Shown piece after piece: positions 24,218-37,896 of a DNA stretch of 64,000 nucleotides. The DNA is from Moringa oleifera (lineage: Eukaryota > Streptophyta > Magnoliopsida > Brassicales > Moringaceae). The DNA is taken from positions 48,501-112,500 of the forward strand of contig JAJFZO010000286.1 in NCBI GenBank assembly GCA_021397835.1. Reading direction: 5' to 3'. Both the position numbers and the translations under genes were made by a program. The stretch's first letter is position 1; each line of letters opens with the position of its first letter. Below the pieces are notes generated by a model. The model had not been told where the DNA came from. It saw only the letters and a program-made list of their open reading frames with translations, and did no database searches.

Positions 24218-27200
24218 CTAATACTGTTTTCGCTCATCTTGTATGGACTGGAAAATCCGGGCTGCTGATTCAGTGGCCAATCTTGAATTGTGAGGTACAA
24301 CCTTAATCACCCTAGTCCGCTGCTCCCTGCTTTGAGCATTTTGATGAAATGCCTGCATTGTTGGCTTGGTAGGGAACAGGGCAAGTGCATCTCCTTTGGC
24401 ATTCTCAGAGGGACTACTCGCACTACTTCCCTGCATCTCACTTTCTTCTGACATCTGAAGCTTCCTAACATAAGATGGGATCACTTCACTCATCTGATTT
24501 GACATGTTGCGCTCGCTCCGATGAGCTACAACTTCAATAGCATCTATCAACAACCGATTGTCCTTAGACTGGCCTCCAGCAGATGGGCTCATCTCCTCAA
24601 TTGCTGAGCTGGAAATGGTCGTACTCATATGAAGGAAGCCAAAAGGTGGAAAACAGGTCTGATCGACACCTGGCTGGTGAGAAGCTGGAAAACCATCCGG
24701 TTTTAAGCTAATGGGATAATAGCTGCCATAAACCGGTGCCATAAAACCTGCAGTTGGAGGACACAGCCCTAGGTAGGGTTTATAAACAAGGCCTTCAGAA
24801 GGTGACATCACAGGAACTAACCACTGGCTTCCAGGATGGGGAAAACACCACTGAGATGGTTTACTATTGGGAGGCATGGGCATGGATGCCACGTCTCCTG
24901 AGTAAGGCCCAGAATTACAAGGGTGGGCAACAAGTTCTTTGCTGGTATTATCGTGTACAGAAGGAAGTTGAAGCTTTGTCACCGTGTTCTCGTCTGCATA
25001 TACAGCTCTGGGATGTAACTCCTGAGAATGAGTGGATTTAAGAGCCAGCTGTGGTTCTACAACAGTTGGCAACTTCTTCACTGGAGAGCCTAACGTGGTT
25101 TTGCCCATCTGAAGTTGATCTTCAAGCAGCTGATGTGGTGATCCAGCCATCAATCTTTGCACCTGTTTTGATTCCATGTCGAGAAGTAATTTAGATTTTT
25201 TTTTCATGGAGACTATCAGAGAAACCCAAATTTGAAATTATACACATATCAACCACAGAAAAAGCAGAGTAGTGTAACTGAGCAATTACCAGCTTACCTT
25301 TATTACTCTATGCAACTCAAACACTTGAACTGCAAACACTCTTTGTTGACTGAAAATAGTAGCGAAAAAACCGGTTCAAATGCTAAATAATGTCTAATCA
25401 AGAAAAAAGTAGAAATTATCATGAATGTTGAAAGTATTATGAAAATGTGACAAATGGCAGTAAATAATGATTGCACAAGTAACATCAACCCCCAAAATAG
25501 GTTAGAAGAGAGTACAACATTCTTGAGATTTTCCCTCGACCAACTGATCATGGTTGACCCAAAATCCTGCTATGCGAACTATTGAATTTGAACCCGCTCA
25601 AATATATGAGCAAAGGCCGCATCAGAACAAGGACTCGACAACATACTTATCCACAGTAGAAATAAGGGAAAAGGAGCAAAAATGTTTAGATTCAGCAAAG
25701 CAAGCAAGTTAGTTTCTTCCTCAAGTATAGCATGTGCACTCAACAATAGCCTTCCAAACATTCTAAATTTTTCTTCTAGCAGTTAAAAAATTTATAGATA
25801 ACCAGTCCTTTAGTCTAAAACAGTTGGATATAATCCGGTAAAATGCTTCCAAACCCTCCTCTTAAAAAGACTAGATACACCAAGCAAGCAGTTCCGAATT
25901 CCCCCTCCATGTGAGTATCAATATGATCTTTTTCCTAATGCCCCTGTCGCTTATTGCAACAAACTTAAAAGTATATTACCAATATTTTATACTACTTGTG
26001 AGCTGATGCACATGAAGTCAGCAAATGTGAGAAGTGGAACCTTTAACTGGTTATGGATGCAAAATACATATATATGCTTAAGAAGGCGTGAATTCTTATA
26101 TTTTGATGCCAATCAGCTGCAGCTAAGGATAACTTACTTGGCAATAGCTTTTCTTGCTTTCCAGAATAGTTTTTCACCTATCACTTCTAAAACGTCATCA
26201 GGTGATATATTCAGTGCAGGTAAAGAATCTGCCATGGACGCATCTGAGACATCATCACATCTGACAAGAACTCCAGCTCCGACAGACCCATATTTCTTGT
26301 CTTCATGGCATTCACTTCCATCTTCAGGCCTGTTAAGACTTCCATTATGATCTCGACAGGATTTCCTTATACATGACTCACTCCTAGCAGCATTTTCACC
26401 ACCTATGCCTCCTACAGACTCCACCAAGAGATCACATCTAAAGACCATTTTGTCTTGTATGGCCAGACATTCTCGGTTTAAGGATCTATGCGGTTGCTTT
26501 ACCAATTCAGCACTCTCAACTTCAGTTGATGGACTTGAAGATGCATCCCCCAAAACATTATCTCTAGCTGATAGGATTGAAGCAGACCTTCCCGAAGGGT
26601 TCTGACAACTTTGAGACACTCTTGCATTTTCTTCTGCTTGGTTCCTCGCATATTCTCTTGTTTTCATATCTGTGGTACCATTCCCTTTCCTCTGCCTCTC
26701 ACTAGCTGTTTGAAGTCGCAATGATGCGCTCAAGGGCATGTGCGGAATCTTCTCAGTCTCCTTGTACTGCTGACCGCTGCAACAACTTGGAGCTATTCCA
26801 AATTGGGTAGAGGTAGCAACTTTAAGATAATCTGCATCACCTAGCTTCTTCAAAGAAAAGTTATTGATTAGAGAAATTACACGATCAAATCATATTGTAC
26901 TAGGACATAAACAGAATCGGGCCTTTGCTATTCAAACTTTGAAAAGTTATGGCTTTTATCAGTGCCCCTTCATGGCTAGCTATTGCATTCTTCAACATAA
27001 CCCCTCCGGGGAAGTATAGATGAAGCTTATCAGCCAAATACTAAGGTGCAGAAGAGTTCCAGAGTGGTGTATTCAGATTAAGCTCATTGCCACCACCCTG
27101 CAAATATATAGCAGTGGACTAGATCGGTTTACATGTACTCAGAACCATATGAATGAAGTAAAATGTTGTTAAGAATATTATTTGATTGCTGCTCATATAA

Positions 27201-27663
27201 CATTGCTAGTCCTTGTAACTATAAATTTAAAACTTAAAACCAATTAGTCAAATGGCTTAGGTTACAGTAAGCGGTAGAATTCAAGCAAAATTAGAAAAGT
27301 AGAAATCCCTCTTCCAACAAACAGTCAAATACAGCACAATGCACAGACAGAATACCAAACAAGGAACATCAAGGGAAGCAATGGGAAATGTATGGTCACG
27401 GAATAATTTGAAAAGACCAGGTAAATGGTCACACTCACATGGTTGGAGGATACGGAAGGAACAAAGCTGCTATGATATTTGGGTTGGAGAGGTAACATGG
27501 ATCCTGACACAGCAATGAACCTTTGAGAAGGGATACTAAGCTGTTCATAGAGAGCCATTTTGTTCCTTGGAGGTGCTCTTGGCCCTCCTTTCTCTGTATG
27601 ACTCACATGAAGCCTAGGAAACAAAGGACTTCTAGCCTTTTCATCATCCTTCCCTCCTCTCAT
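24218..27663 (-). CDS. ELF3-family nuclear regulator (ELF3-like, probably EEC)
   Basis: Best model, minus strand: 27439-27663, 26138-26847, 25298-25349, 24218-25162, giving 643 residues. Hallmarks of ELF3 proteins: N-terminal [20 protein letters not shown], the acidic block with [20 protein letters not shown], the tiny exon [48 protein letters not shown] and the C-terminal [21 protein letters not shown]3 itself scaffolds the evening complex of the circadian clock; this protein lacks the glutamine-rich stretch. Synteny recalled with At3g21320 suggests EEC (essence of ELF3 consensus), whose role is poorly known. The usual upstream end of exon 2 (acceptor at 27098, GGGNELNLN) is followed in frame by stops at 27041, 26900, 26885 and 26861 and by a frameshift. 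The model therefore assumes an acceptor at 26848, which keeps the frame open. If that site is not used, the gene is a pseudogene. Confidence 0.75.
26848..27097 (-). pseudogene. Decayed 5' part of ELF3-like exon 2
   Basis: After a good acceptor (TATTTGCAG, exon start 27097) the minus strand reads [18 protein letters not shown], then TAG. It continues as recognisable ELF3-like sequence ([16 protein letters not shown]) through a second TAG, a TGA and a TAA. A shift of one frame then precedes the conserved [11 protein letters not shown]. This was evidently coding in the ancestor. It is now either spliced out as intron or makes the gene non-functional. Confidence 0.75.
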
Positions 27664-28600
27664 CCTCCTCTTTTCCTCCTCCGTCTTTCCAATTCGACTC
27701 TCAAAAACTAACTTTGCCAGATTTCCAATAACAAAATCCCATTTCATAAGCAAACTGAGCAACAAAAGCTGAAAAGCTCATCCGCCCAAGATGCCAATTT
27801 GTCATGAAGGAAACACAATTTTACAAGCACTTTGGATCAACCCACTTCAGAAAGACAAGCTTTTAGGATGAATCCAACCATCCAAATCACTAGCAGAATC
27901 AGTCACCCTTAAGATCTCAGAATGTGACAAGCAAGGCAAAATACCCACCTAACCTCAAAAAAATAAATCCTGTTACTGAAAACCACAAGCAAACAACAAT
28001 ACATGAGAAGCTTCTAGCAAGAAGACAAATTAACAAGTAATCAGAAGCAACCCACCTCATAGAATCAAACATTTGGACTAAAAATCAAGAATCTTAGAAC
28101 TCGATGCAAGTAGCGGCATTTAGTACAACTCGACCAATATCCAGAATCAGCCTCACCCACCGAAAAAAGAGAATCTTAAATGAAATTTTAATGCCACAAC
28201 CAACAACAAAAAGCGTTAAAACAGTAGAGAGAGAGAGAGAGAGAGAAAGGGGGGAAAGTGGAGATAGATACTACGGCAAAAGAAAGATTGGGGTAGACAA
28301 CGGGGTTGCACTTGAAGTCTAAAATAACAAGATATCTTAGAAAATAAAACTTGGGGAACAAACAAGAATGAAAAGAGAAAGGGAGGTGGGGGCATCCATG
28401 GGACCGCAGTGGATAGAAGCGAATCACTAGCGGCACTATCCCTACGTCCTCTGCAGTGCTTCATGTCCAGTGCCCCACCATATCCTGCCACGTGGTCTGA
28501 CGTGATCAGGTGATGACACGGCCGAGTTGCCTTGGGTAGGCTTTACAGAGAATCTCATTGAAATAATTAAAAAATCAACTAGAGTGCCGGATCTACTGTG
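27664..28600 (-). promoter_or_regulatory. Upstream region of the ELF3-like gene
   Basis: Probably 5' leader and promoter. A GA microsatellite lies at 28226-28246. A palindromic G-box CACGTG (28489-28494) and a TGACGTGA bZIP-type site (28498-28505) sit about 830 bp upstream of the start codon. Such ACGT elements are common in light- and clock-controlled promoters; control by them is inferred. Confidence 0.5.
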
Positions 28601-31600
28601 TATCTTTTTCTAACCGCACGTTGCTGTTTTGCTAAAAATTCAATAAATCACAAAGCTAATCATGAATCCATTGCTCCGAGTTTAAAGAACCCAAATATAC
28701 AAATTTTAATTAGCGATAAATCACAACTAAGCCATAGGTTTTTTAGCCAAAGAGATTGTTATTTATTAATGAAAGTAACCTCATTTTTTCTGAAAGTAAT
28801 ATCGGATTAACGCTGGGAGTGGGGCACTAGATGAGCAAATATTTAACTGACCCGTGGAAATCAAGCAGAAAACAACATGCGCATACATCTCTGGACTAAC
28901 ATCGGATTATAGTTTTGAGAATGGAAACGAATCATGTTTAATGGTAATGCTAAGATAATGATCAAATTAAAATGAAAAATATTATTCTTATTTATTTAGG
29001 TATCTTCCTACTAATACTATACTTATGCATATATAATAATTATTTATGAGTAAAATGTCGATTCTAAAATGGTACTGGCAATTTTAATTCCTTTCTACTA
29101 GTTTCTCTTCTGTTATTAACATGGTTTGCTCGTTTTGTTACAATCTTTATGCAGCACGTTATTTTTTAAATTGTAAGCATTTAACGTATTTTTTGTTATT
29201 AATGTCATCAATGTAGTCGTTAATTTCTTTCAACTACGAACTCGTATCATTAGACTTCCTCATTTCATTTAATTTTCAGTGGAGATTGATTATACGTCAA
29301 ATTTGATAGAATTAGTCTTACCATTTTGTAGCTATATATCAATTTTTTAATTTTTTTTTCTAGTTATATTTCATTTTTTCATGATAAATTTCAACTGTTC
29401 AAGTTAATTACTTCAAGGTTATAATTCTTACTATAACTATAAAAAAAATTAAGAAATAATCAAATACATGTGTTTATAATACGAAACCTTACAAAAATAA
29501 AAGCAAAACTATACTAGAGTTAGCTGAAGCCACCAAACATTTGTATAACATATACTATAACCAAAAAAAAAAATCATATATTTCATCTTGCTCTTTCAAT
29601 CATCATCTCTTCTTTCTTTCCAATTTACTAGTTTGTGCAAGTGGAGAGAGTGTTGTGAGCAAATTCAATCTTAGAGGAGCTTCAAGCTTTGTTGTACTTA
29701 ATCTTTAGAATTTTAGTCCATCTTTGAGATGTTAGTCAATTTGCTAACATATTTTATGCTTGTATTGAGTCCTTAGTTAATTTATCTTATATTACCTTAT
29801 TTGACATTTTTAAAAAAAAAATCTTTACTTTTACAAAAAAAAATAATAAAACAGAGTTTTTTTTTATTGTTCACCTTTTGTGTTCTTCATCCACAATTGA
29901 GCCTTTTGAAGATTTTATTACTTTTTGTTTTTTTAATCTATCTTTCTTTACACTTCTTAAGACGTTAGGTCAATAGTAATATAATGAAATGGGTATAACT
30001 AACTCATCCCAAACTACGAAAAAAGAGACAAAAATAGTTACAAGGTAGATTTTGCAGGTGAATTGACTTCTTTTTGGGACTCTGAAATCATGTTGTCCTA
30101 ACTTCCTAAGGCCTATGTATCAGTTTTATCATCACCTTTCTTTTCATGTATCATACTCTTGATTGATATGTAATTGTTCTTTGTCAATTTCTCACATTTG
30201 CTTCATTTTAATGCCTAGAAATTATTCTCGTGCTTTAAAAGAGGAGGGTTTAATTTTAAATGTTTTTGTCTCATTGCTTCTCAACAGATACTCTAACTAA
30301 TTTCTACATTAAAAATAGACATTTAATGCATTGAGATGTGTTTTGAATAACACATATCATAGTATGCTGCTACTGTAGTATGCTTAATTATTATTTTTTA
30401 TTTGGTTGTATTTTTTTAGTTTTTTAATTTTTATTTATATTTTATTATTATATTTATGCATTGTGATTATGGGATGCCCATCAAAAGAAAAGATAGTTGG
30501 ACTTATATAACCTTTTTGTGGAGGTAACTTTTTGTAGTGGTATTGAAAAAGATAATATCAAATTTTTGTGTGTTAATTTAGCATGTTCTTTTTCTAAATT
30601 AGTTTTATTGATTTGATAATGTGGAGTCTAATACTAAAGATAAAACTCATATTTGTTACATAATTGATGATAATTAATTGTTGAGGCTTTATGATTGATT
30701 ACATGTCACAAAGTAAGCTTATGCTGGCTCACTAAACAGTCCATGCTAATTTTTCAAAGATGTTCGAGAGAGTGGGATGTAATGTTCATGTTAGTAGAGA
30801 ATCTACGTGTACTTGAATGTTTGCAAGAAAGGATTTTTTGTAATGTCTCAAGCTAATAATCAATATGGATGCTTGTCATTCGAAAGACAGGTTACATGAC
30901 TAATTGATGGCCACTATGCTATTAGTGCAAATGACAACATATATCACCTTCTGTAGGTTGCTATAAATGGTGAGAATAAAGATACCTAAACGCGGTCCTT
31001 GTAGCTGCTATTAGTAGACAACAGTTTTGTGAGACAACATGGTGAAACCTTCATGTCTGAACAATAAAAGGTAAACTTAGACACACAAATCATCAGTATT
31101 TTACATTGTTTAGATTTTTTTTTTTAAGTTATTACGTTAAATATGAAAAATTAATTTCATATAAAGAATTAGTATAAAATTTTGAGGAGTTAGTCCCAAA
31201 TGTTAACATCAAATTCTATATGAGACATCAATGAGAATTTTTAGAAAGTTTTTAAAGAAGATTATTAAAAGACTTGTTCTACAATGTCGCTAAGGAGCCT
31301 AAATTTGTTGAATTCAAAATATAATGAATATAATAAAGGTTTTAATGTTAAGGCATATGATTAGCTATGTAAATTTCCCCTAAAGCATGACATATAGTTT
31401 TAGCCAAACCCACATTCGATATACTTATCACAAATCTTTCTGAAACTTTTAACGATTTAATAGTTAAGACTAGTGACAAACCTATTTTACAACTTTTATC
31501 ATAAATTAAAAAATACTTGATGAAAAGGATATATTTGAATAAGATATAATTTGTCGGTGTCGACTTAGTTTAAGGGGTTAATTATCAAGTGATATCGAGG

Positions 31601-31740
31601 GAAAAGCAATATGTGATATATTTAGTAGACTACAACTACAGTTACTATAGCTAAGAACTTGTTGGTATTTCATGTGTGCATGTTATTATTATGATAGACT
31701 ACCAAAAATAATGCTGAAGGATAATGTTAACCTTTGCTAC
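28601..31740. other. AT-rich gene-free DNA
   Basis: No convincing coding sequence. Composition and scattered long homopolymers suggest old transposon debris, but I can assign no family between 28601 and 31740. Confidence 0.5.
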
Positions 31741-33977
31741 TGTAGACACCCATTTTGCAACAATGCTGCCAATTTTACAATGCTATAATGCTACCTATCG
31801 CTGCATTAAATAGAGACTTGGCCAAGGTCTATAAATACCCACTTTGGCTAAGATCTCAAGAGAGATTTGGAGAGGGAATGTTGAGGAGACAATGTTAAGA
31901 ACTTTTAAGAGTTAGGAGAATATTTGAAGAAAGTTAAAAAAGATGGAGATAGTAATGTAAAAAGAGTGGAGGAAAAATTTTTAAATATTACTTTCTTTTG
32001 AAGAATAAGATAACCTTTTTTGTAATTTTATCATTTTTTTTTTATGAATATTTTCTTTCATTCATTTACTTAATTGTTATCATATGTGTGTGTGTGTGTA
32101 TATATACATATATTTATTCGTCTTGCATACATGTATCATTTTACTTATCTTTATATTATTCTCATTTGTATTTTTATTTACCTTGTATATTGATGTATTT
32201 ATATTCCTCTATTTATAAACACGCATAATTTGTTCATACTTTCATGTTGAATATATAAAAAGTTAAGTAAAAAATGGATAGTGTGTGAAAGTAATGAAAA
32301 AAAATATAATTTTGTAGAAAATAGATGGGATGTGATATATAAACTAAAATAAAAAAAAAAAAAAAAGTGACTAGGGGGCTAATATATGCTTTCATGTTGA
32401 ATACATAATTTTTTTTTGAAAGAATAAAAATAGAAAAAAAGAAAAAGATAAGTAACTTTAAGATATTAAGATTGTTTTGAAAAATAAATTTAAATTATTT
32501 ATAATACAAAATTATTAAGTAAATTAAGTTTTATTTTTATTTTATTTTTTACTCGATTTTAACTATATTTTCAAAAAAGATGAAATTAATTTGACATTAT
32601 TAAAATGAAAAATGCTTTAAATTTTTGAGAGTATAGAATCATTTAAGAAAGTCACTTTGTTTAAAAAAATTATTTTAAAAATAATAATATATGTTTTAAA
32701 CTTTTAAAAAGTATAAAAAAAATCTTAAGAGAGAGATTTTCATATTTTTTATGTAAGAATTATTTTTCTTAAAAGCAAAAATAAATAAAAAATATATTTT
32801 TAGTTTTTAAAGGATATAAAAAAAATTTTAAGAGAGGTTTTATATTTTAATATAAAATAGTATTTAATATTTAAAAAATACAAAAAAAAATCTCAAGAGA
32901 AAAGTTTTTATATTTTCTAATAACAAAAAAAATTATTCTGAAATATAAATGTTTCAAGTTTTGAGGAGTTTGAAAATTTTAAAGGAAGTAGTTTTCATAT
33001 TTTTTAATATAAAATTAATTTTTAAAATATTTATTTTAATATTTTTGAGAAAATATAAAAAAATTTCAAGAAAGATTTTTATACTCTTTAGTATAAAATT
33101 TATTTAATATTTTTATGATAAATATGAAAAGATTTCAAGAGAGGATTTTCATATGTAAAAATATATTTATAAAAAATCTAAGAGAAAAATCTTTATATTC
33201 TTTAAAATATTTTGTGTATATGACCCTTAATTTATTTTTATTTTTAACTAATAAAATTATAAAAATTAAATTTAAAGCCTATATTTAAATATTAAATATT
33301 AATTATTTGCTTATGTTAGGGTTATTAGACTTCAAAATTATTTATATGTTCTACATAATGTGACTATATATGTGTATCAAAATATCAGTGAATTCACATG
33401 AATCACAACAAAAAATATTTTGACGATTAAAGGAGTTGAACAAGAGTGAGACTTTCATATTCTCTATCACAAAAAAAAAAAAAAAGTTTTAAGATTAGAG
33501 GTTAAGCAAAAGCGATTTCTTTATATCTTCTCTCATAAAATGATTTCAAGAATTAAAAATAAAATAAAAGTTAAATCTTTCTATTTTCTAAAATATTAAA
33601 ATTTTACTTATTTTTATATCATGTAAATTTCTTTTCAAACATATTTTTAAAAATTAATTTTAAAAATCAAATAAATTTCAAAACCAAAAAATAATCATTA
33701 TCAATAGGTATCAATTTTTGGGCGTCGTGGGGGCGCTAATCCTTCCTCATGTGAAATTGACTCCCGAGCCTATATTTTTAATTTCGAAAGACCAACGTTA
33801 TTTTATTTATTTGTGTGAAAACAAATAAATTTCAGTGTCCAATCACACCATAAAAAGGATTGGTGGCAACTTTTTTATTTTTATTTTCTAAAATCTTTTC
33901 AAAAAAAATCAAACTCAAAATATATTCTTTTTAGATCGCTTCAAGAATTTGACCTCAATCGAAAATAAGTTGTGACA
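31741..33977 (+). mobile_element. Probable Ty3/gypsy (Tat-type) solo LTR
   Basis: Begins TGTAGACACCCATTTTG and ends TGTGACA, the TG...CA form. Near the start is a promoter-like TCTATAAATACCC (31828-31840). Near the end is the phrase GGCGCTAATCCTTCCTCATG, then GACTCCCGAGCC and AAAAAGGATTGGTGGCAAC (33721-33870), which I recognise as typical of the 3' part of long plant gypsy LTRs. No gag-pol is adjacent on either side. The flanking pentamers (GCTAC and ATTAC) match at only three of five positions, so the borders are approximate. The middle is degenerate AT-rich repeat. Confidence 0.5.
32640..33220. repeat. Degenerate tandem repeats within the LTR-like region
   Basis: A motif close to AAAAAATCTYAAGAGAGATTTTYATATTT recurs about every 60-90 bp (near 32710, 32820, 32880, 33050, 33120 and 33170), heavily diverged. 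A weaker echo appears at 33440-33560. Confidence 0.6.
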
Positions 33978-36900
33978 ATTACCATAAATAGAGATATATT
34001 GAATGTCTCATATTTGATTAGTTCCTATAATAGCCCAAACTTGAAGCCTCAAGTGAAATAGATATGTATAAACATTTTAAGTTAGAATTATTATCATTAT
34101 AATTAAGACTATCTTTATTTAAACCAATAATCTTACAGAAGAGAGTCTAAAAGTTGTATTGAAGAGGTGTTTATGGGTAAAAGAAGTTTTAAGATACCAA
34201 ATGTAATGTAAACAATTTTTACTTAGTTGTTGCTAATATGTATTTTGTTGCGTTGACTCAAACTTACTCAATTATTCCATCCACTGGCAGGTGCATTGGT
34301 TTGTTCTTCCTATTCTATACTATATCATATTGTTTACTTCTCATATTACTTTCACTTTATAAGATCAAATGCCATTAACATTAGCATTTATCTCAAGAAG
34401 TTTTATTGTCACATGGTATAATAACCCAAAAATTATAACAAACATTAGTATGTAAATTTTAACTTTATTATGATGTATATTGGCATGTCTAAACATTAAC
34501 ATTTATAAGCTATTGTTCACAAAGCTTGCATAGCCCTCTCAAATTGCAATGTCACCTACTCCACCAATTGTATAGCACTCACTCCATTAGTTATCTAGCC
34601 ATACACTTCTTTTTTCACAATGTCAACTTAAACCACTATACACAGAGCACTATTCTAACATCAATTCTTGTGTTCTTACTATTTACAACCTAGACAATAA
34701 CCTTGACCTTCAATGAGATCTATTTTCAAATTAATAAATAAACTACCAGCCCAACCAATGACAAATGTAAGATCTACAACTAATAAGATAGTTTCAATTT
34801 CAAGCAATGTAGTTCCAACATCCAGCATAACATCAACAACCAATAGTGCAATCCCCCTCTATCAGACTAACATTTCAAGATGTTAAAGTGAATACAATTG
34901 TCACAAAAAGAGTCAGACCTGCTAAAAGAACTAACTTTGATAATAATTTTATTCTCTTAGTACTAATTTGCATATATGAACAATTTGGTTGTAATATATT
35001 TATATCATTAACTTAATTAGTCATGTGAACAAGTTGTTTGTACAAGTGATTGATGTAAACAAGCAAACGTTAGTAGTTTGTTATCTGTAGATGGTATATT
35101 ATCCTTTTTAATATCAATGAATAATGATAACAATTTAGCAATATGCAATTTATTGAATAAATGAAATCATTTTAGATATTTAATATAAATGGTTCCGTCA
35201 GACTCAGTTTGATGAGAATGTGTTAATTTATTGGTTTTGATCATTTTGAAAGTTTTTTTGTATAAAATTATTGATCAAAGTTATTAATTCAAAAAATTGT
35301 TAATCATGTGAATAAGTTACTATTTTATATAAAAATATTTATTAAAATTATTTAATCAAAATTATTAATCATAAATATAATACTTTAACATTGAACAAAA
35401 CCACAATGAACATTACGCATTATCAAAATAGTGAATCAACACGTGATCCATTGCATAGTTTTAACTATAATAATTTTAACAAAAAACATGATCTACCAGT
35501 TACAATGATATAAGCGAAAAACAAAATCAACTACATTAGTTAACCATGATTCAAAACAATATAACTCATGTTTTTATACCATTTATCTTATTTGCTTCAT
35601 TTAATGAATATATAATCAAGGCGATACAAGTGATAAAGGTAATCCTAGAAATTATAACAAGCCTCTTATACAATGCAACTTTATCATGTAGTTTTCATAC
35701 TTGACATAATAGTTTTGGTAACATCTACTTTTCACAATTACAAATCGGAGCACCATACCATCAAAAGTACTCACAAACTTTGAAATAAAATTACACTAAT
35801 ATGTAAAAAAATTTCATAAAATTCATATTTACTAACAGTTGCTACCATATCATGCATGCATGGAAGCTTCAAAAAATTAAAACTTGATAAAATTAAAGCT
35901 TACCAAAATGTCAAAGCTTTCTAACATCAAAGCCTATTAACATTAAAGATTACTAACATCAAAACTAATGTATTATTCATCAATTGATCAAAATTATTGA
36001 CAACATCAAATTAGCCATATTTAAAACTTTATAAGATCAGAATGTCTTCACCATTTCAAGCAAGCACATTTCAAAACGGTATATGCAAAACAAATTCATT
36101 AACTAATATGTGCAAAAACTTGGTTGGTCTTTGGAAAGATTATCTAATAGCAAATTAAACAATCATCATCTATTAGCTTAACCAAATTATTTAGCAAATA
36201 CATATACACCAAATTGATAAAAGTTATTAACACCAAAATAAATATATCACTTTATATATCCCGATCTTTGGGTTCCTTGGTGTCTATCTACCAACTAGAT
36301 TTTAACTTCTCCTCTCTCGAACTTAGATAAAGCTTCATACTCAAACATTTTGTTAAGATATATATAAAGGGAAAAATAATTGAATAGATGAAAATACCCT
36401 CAGACATTAACGCTAGTTTTTGACAATATTAGGCATAAGGGGTTGTATCTTCAGTTTTTGTTACTTTAAGGTTTGCATTGTTAGTTTTTGAACATGAGAA
36501 ATTTGGTTCATAATATGTAACAAACTAAGTTTTATGAAACTTTTACCCTATAATTTTATTTGTATTAAAAATATTTACTAAATAAATAAAAAATTATTTT
36601 TAGTTTCAATTTTAAAATTTCAACAATATTTTTCATAAAAAATATTTTTATAATTTTTTAAAGATTATTCTAATGATATTTTTATGAAAAATTATAGTTG
36701 GAATTCTAAAATAAAAATATTTAAAACTTCATTATATTATTAATTATTTTAATGAAAAAAAATACTATTATAATTTGTTAATTAAAATATGAAAATAATT
36801 ATTTAACCATTCAAATGGATTCAAATTTTGTTGAAATTTTAAGAAAAATTCTAAAAAAAAAATTGTTATATTGGAATTTCATGATTAAAATAATTATGTT

Positions 36901-37896
36901 TTTAAAAAAATTTCCACAATTCCAATGAATTTTTTTTTGTTGAAATTTTAAATAATTTCCTAAGAAAAATTAATTTCATTGAAAAAATGTTTTCTCATGA
37001 TTGTTTATCCAATAAAAATTTTCATTGAAAATAAAGATTTTAATTAAAATAATTTTTCTTAGACAAAAAATTTTAACAAATTTTTTTTGTTTAAAAATAT
37101 TTATTTATTTTTAAGTGATATAAATATATAAACTAAATAATATCAATCATCTGAGAGAGACACAAGATATGCAACAATGCACAATTAGTAATTATAACAT
37201 TATGATTAAGTTGCAATACTTAATCATATTTAAGGCAATTTGGCAATAAGCAATACAATTATAACATATGATTATGGTCAAGGCTACTGCATAACCCAAA
37301 TTTTAAATATCGAAAGACTTATAATGAAAAATAAATAGGAATACACAGAAAAACTAAATTTGTGCCAGAAAAATAATCGGCAAAAGTAGACAAAAACAAT
37401 AAAGGGGAAAACAATAAGTAAAGGTAAAGGAAAACATTAAAGGACAGATGTTAATAATGAAATTTGACTTGCAAATTTGGTATTAGGTGAGATTAATTTT
37501 TAACCATATGTGGAATGAAACGTCAAATACTAATACGTTACACCTCATGTGGAACCGACATGGAAGTAATATATAATTGATGATATATAGTCATGTATGG
37601 TTCTCATGAATGTGCCCCCCAAAAAATATTTCTTGACATACAACTGGGAAATAGCACACATCACAAAAGCGAAGGAAGTCCGAAGTAGCACGAGGAACGA
37701 GCTAGCTAGGAGTATACCCCGAGTCCAGAGAGAACCACGACCTCCTTATCGTAACTTCTCTAATTCTAAAAATTTAAAGATCTAGTCCTATATGTATGAC
37801 TATGTGGTGCACATTCGACTATGTTAATGTTGTCAATTTTGAGAGGGTCCAATTTTGTTGTAGGCACCGATTTTCTTCTGCTGATCACAGTGATCC
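33978..37896. other. AT-rich gene-free DNA
   Basis: No supported genes. Bases 36560-37090 are almost pure A/T with many imperfect hairpins (for example CAACAATATTTTTCAT near 36619 against ATGAAAAATTATAGTTG near 36690). The short frame at 37597-37785 resembles nothing I know. Confidence 0.5.

Noticed and set aside
27439..27765. Earlier start for the ELF3-like protein at 27765
   Set aside because: The frame is open upstream, but the conserved family N terminus begins at the ATG at 27663 (MRGGKDDEK).
31998..32228. 76-codon hydrophobic plus-strand frame
   Set aside because: AT-rich low-complexity translation inside the LTR-like region, with no homology features.
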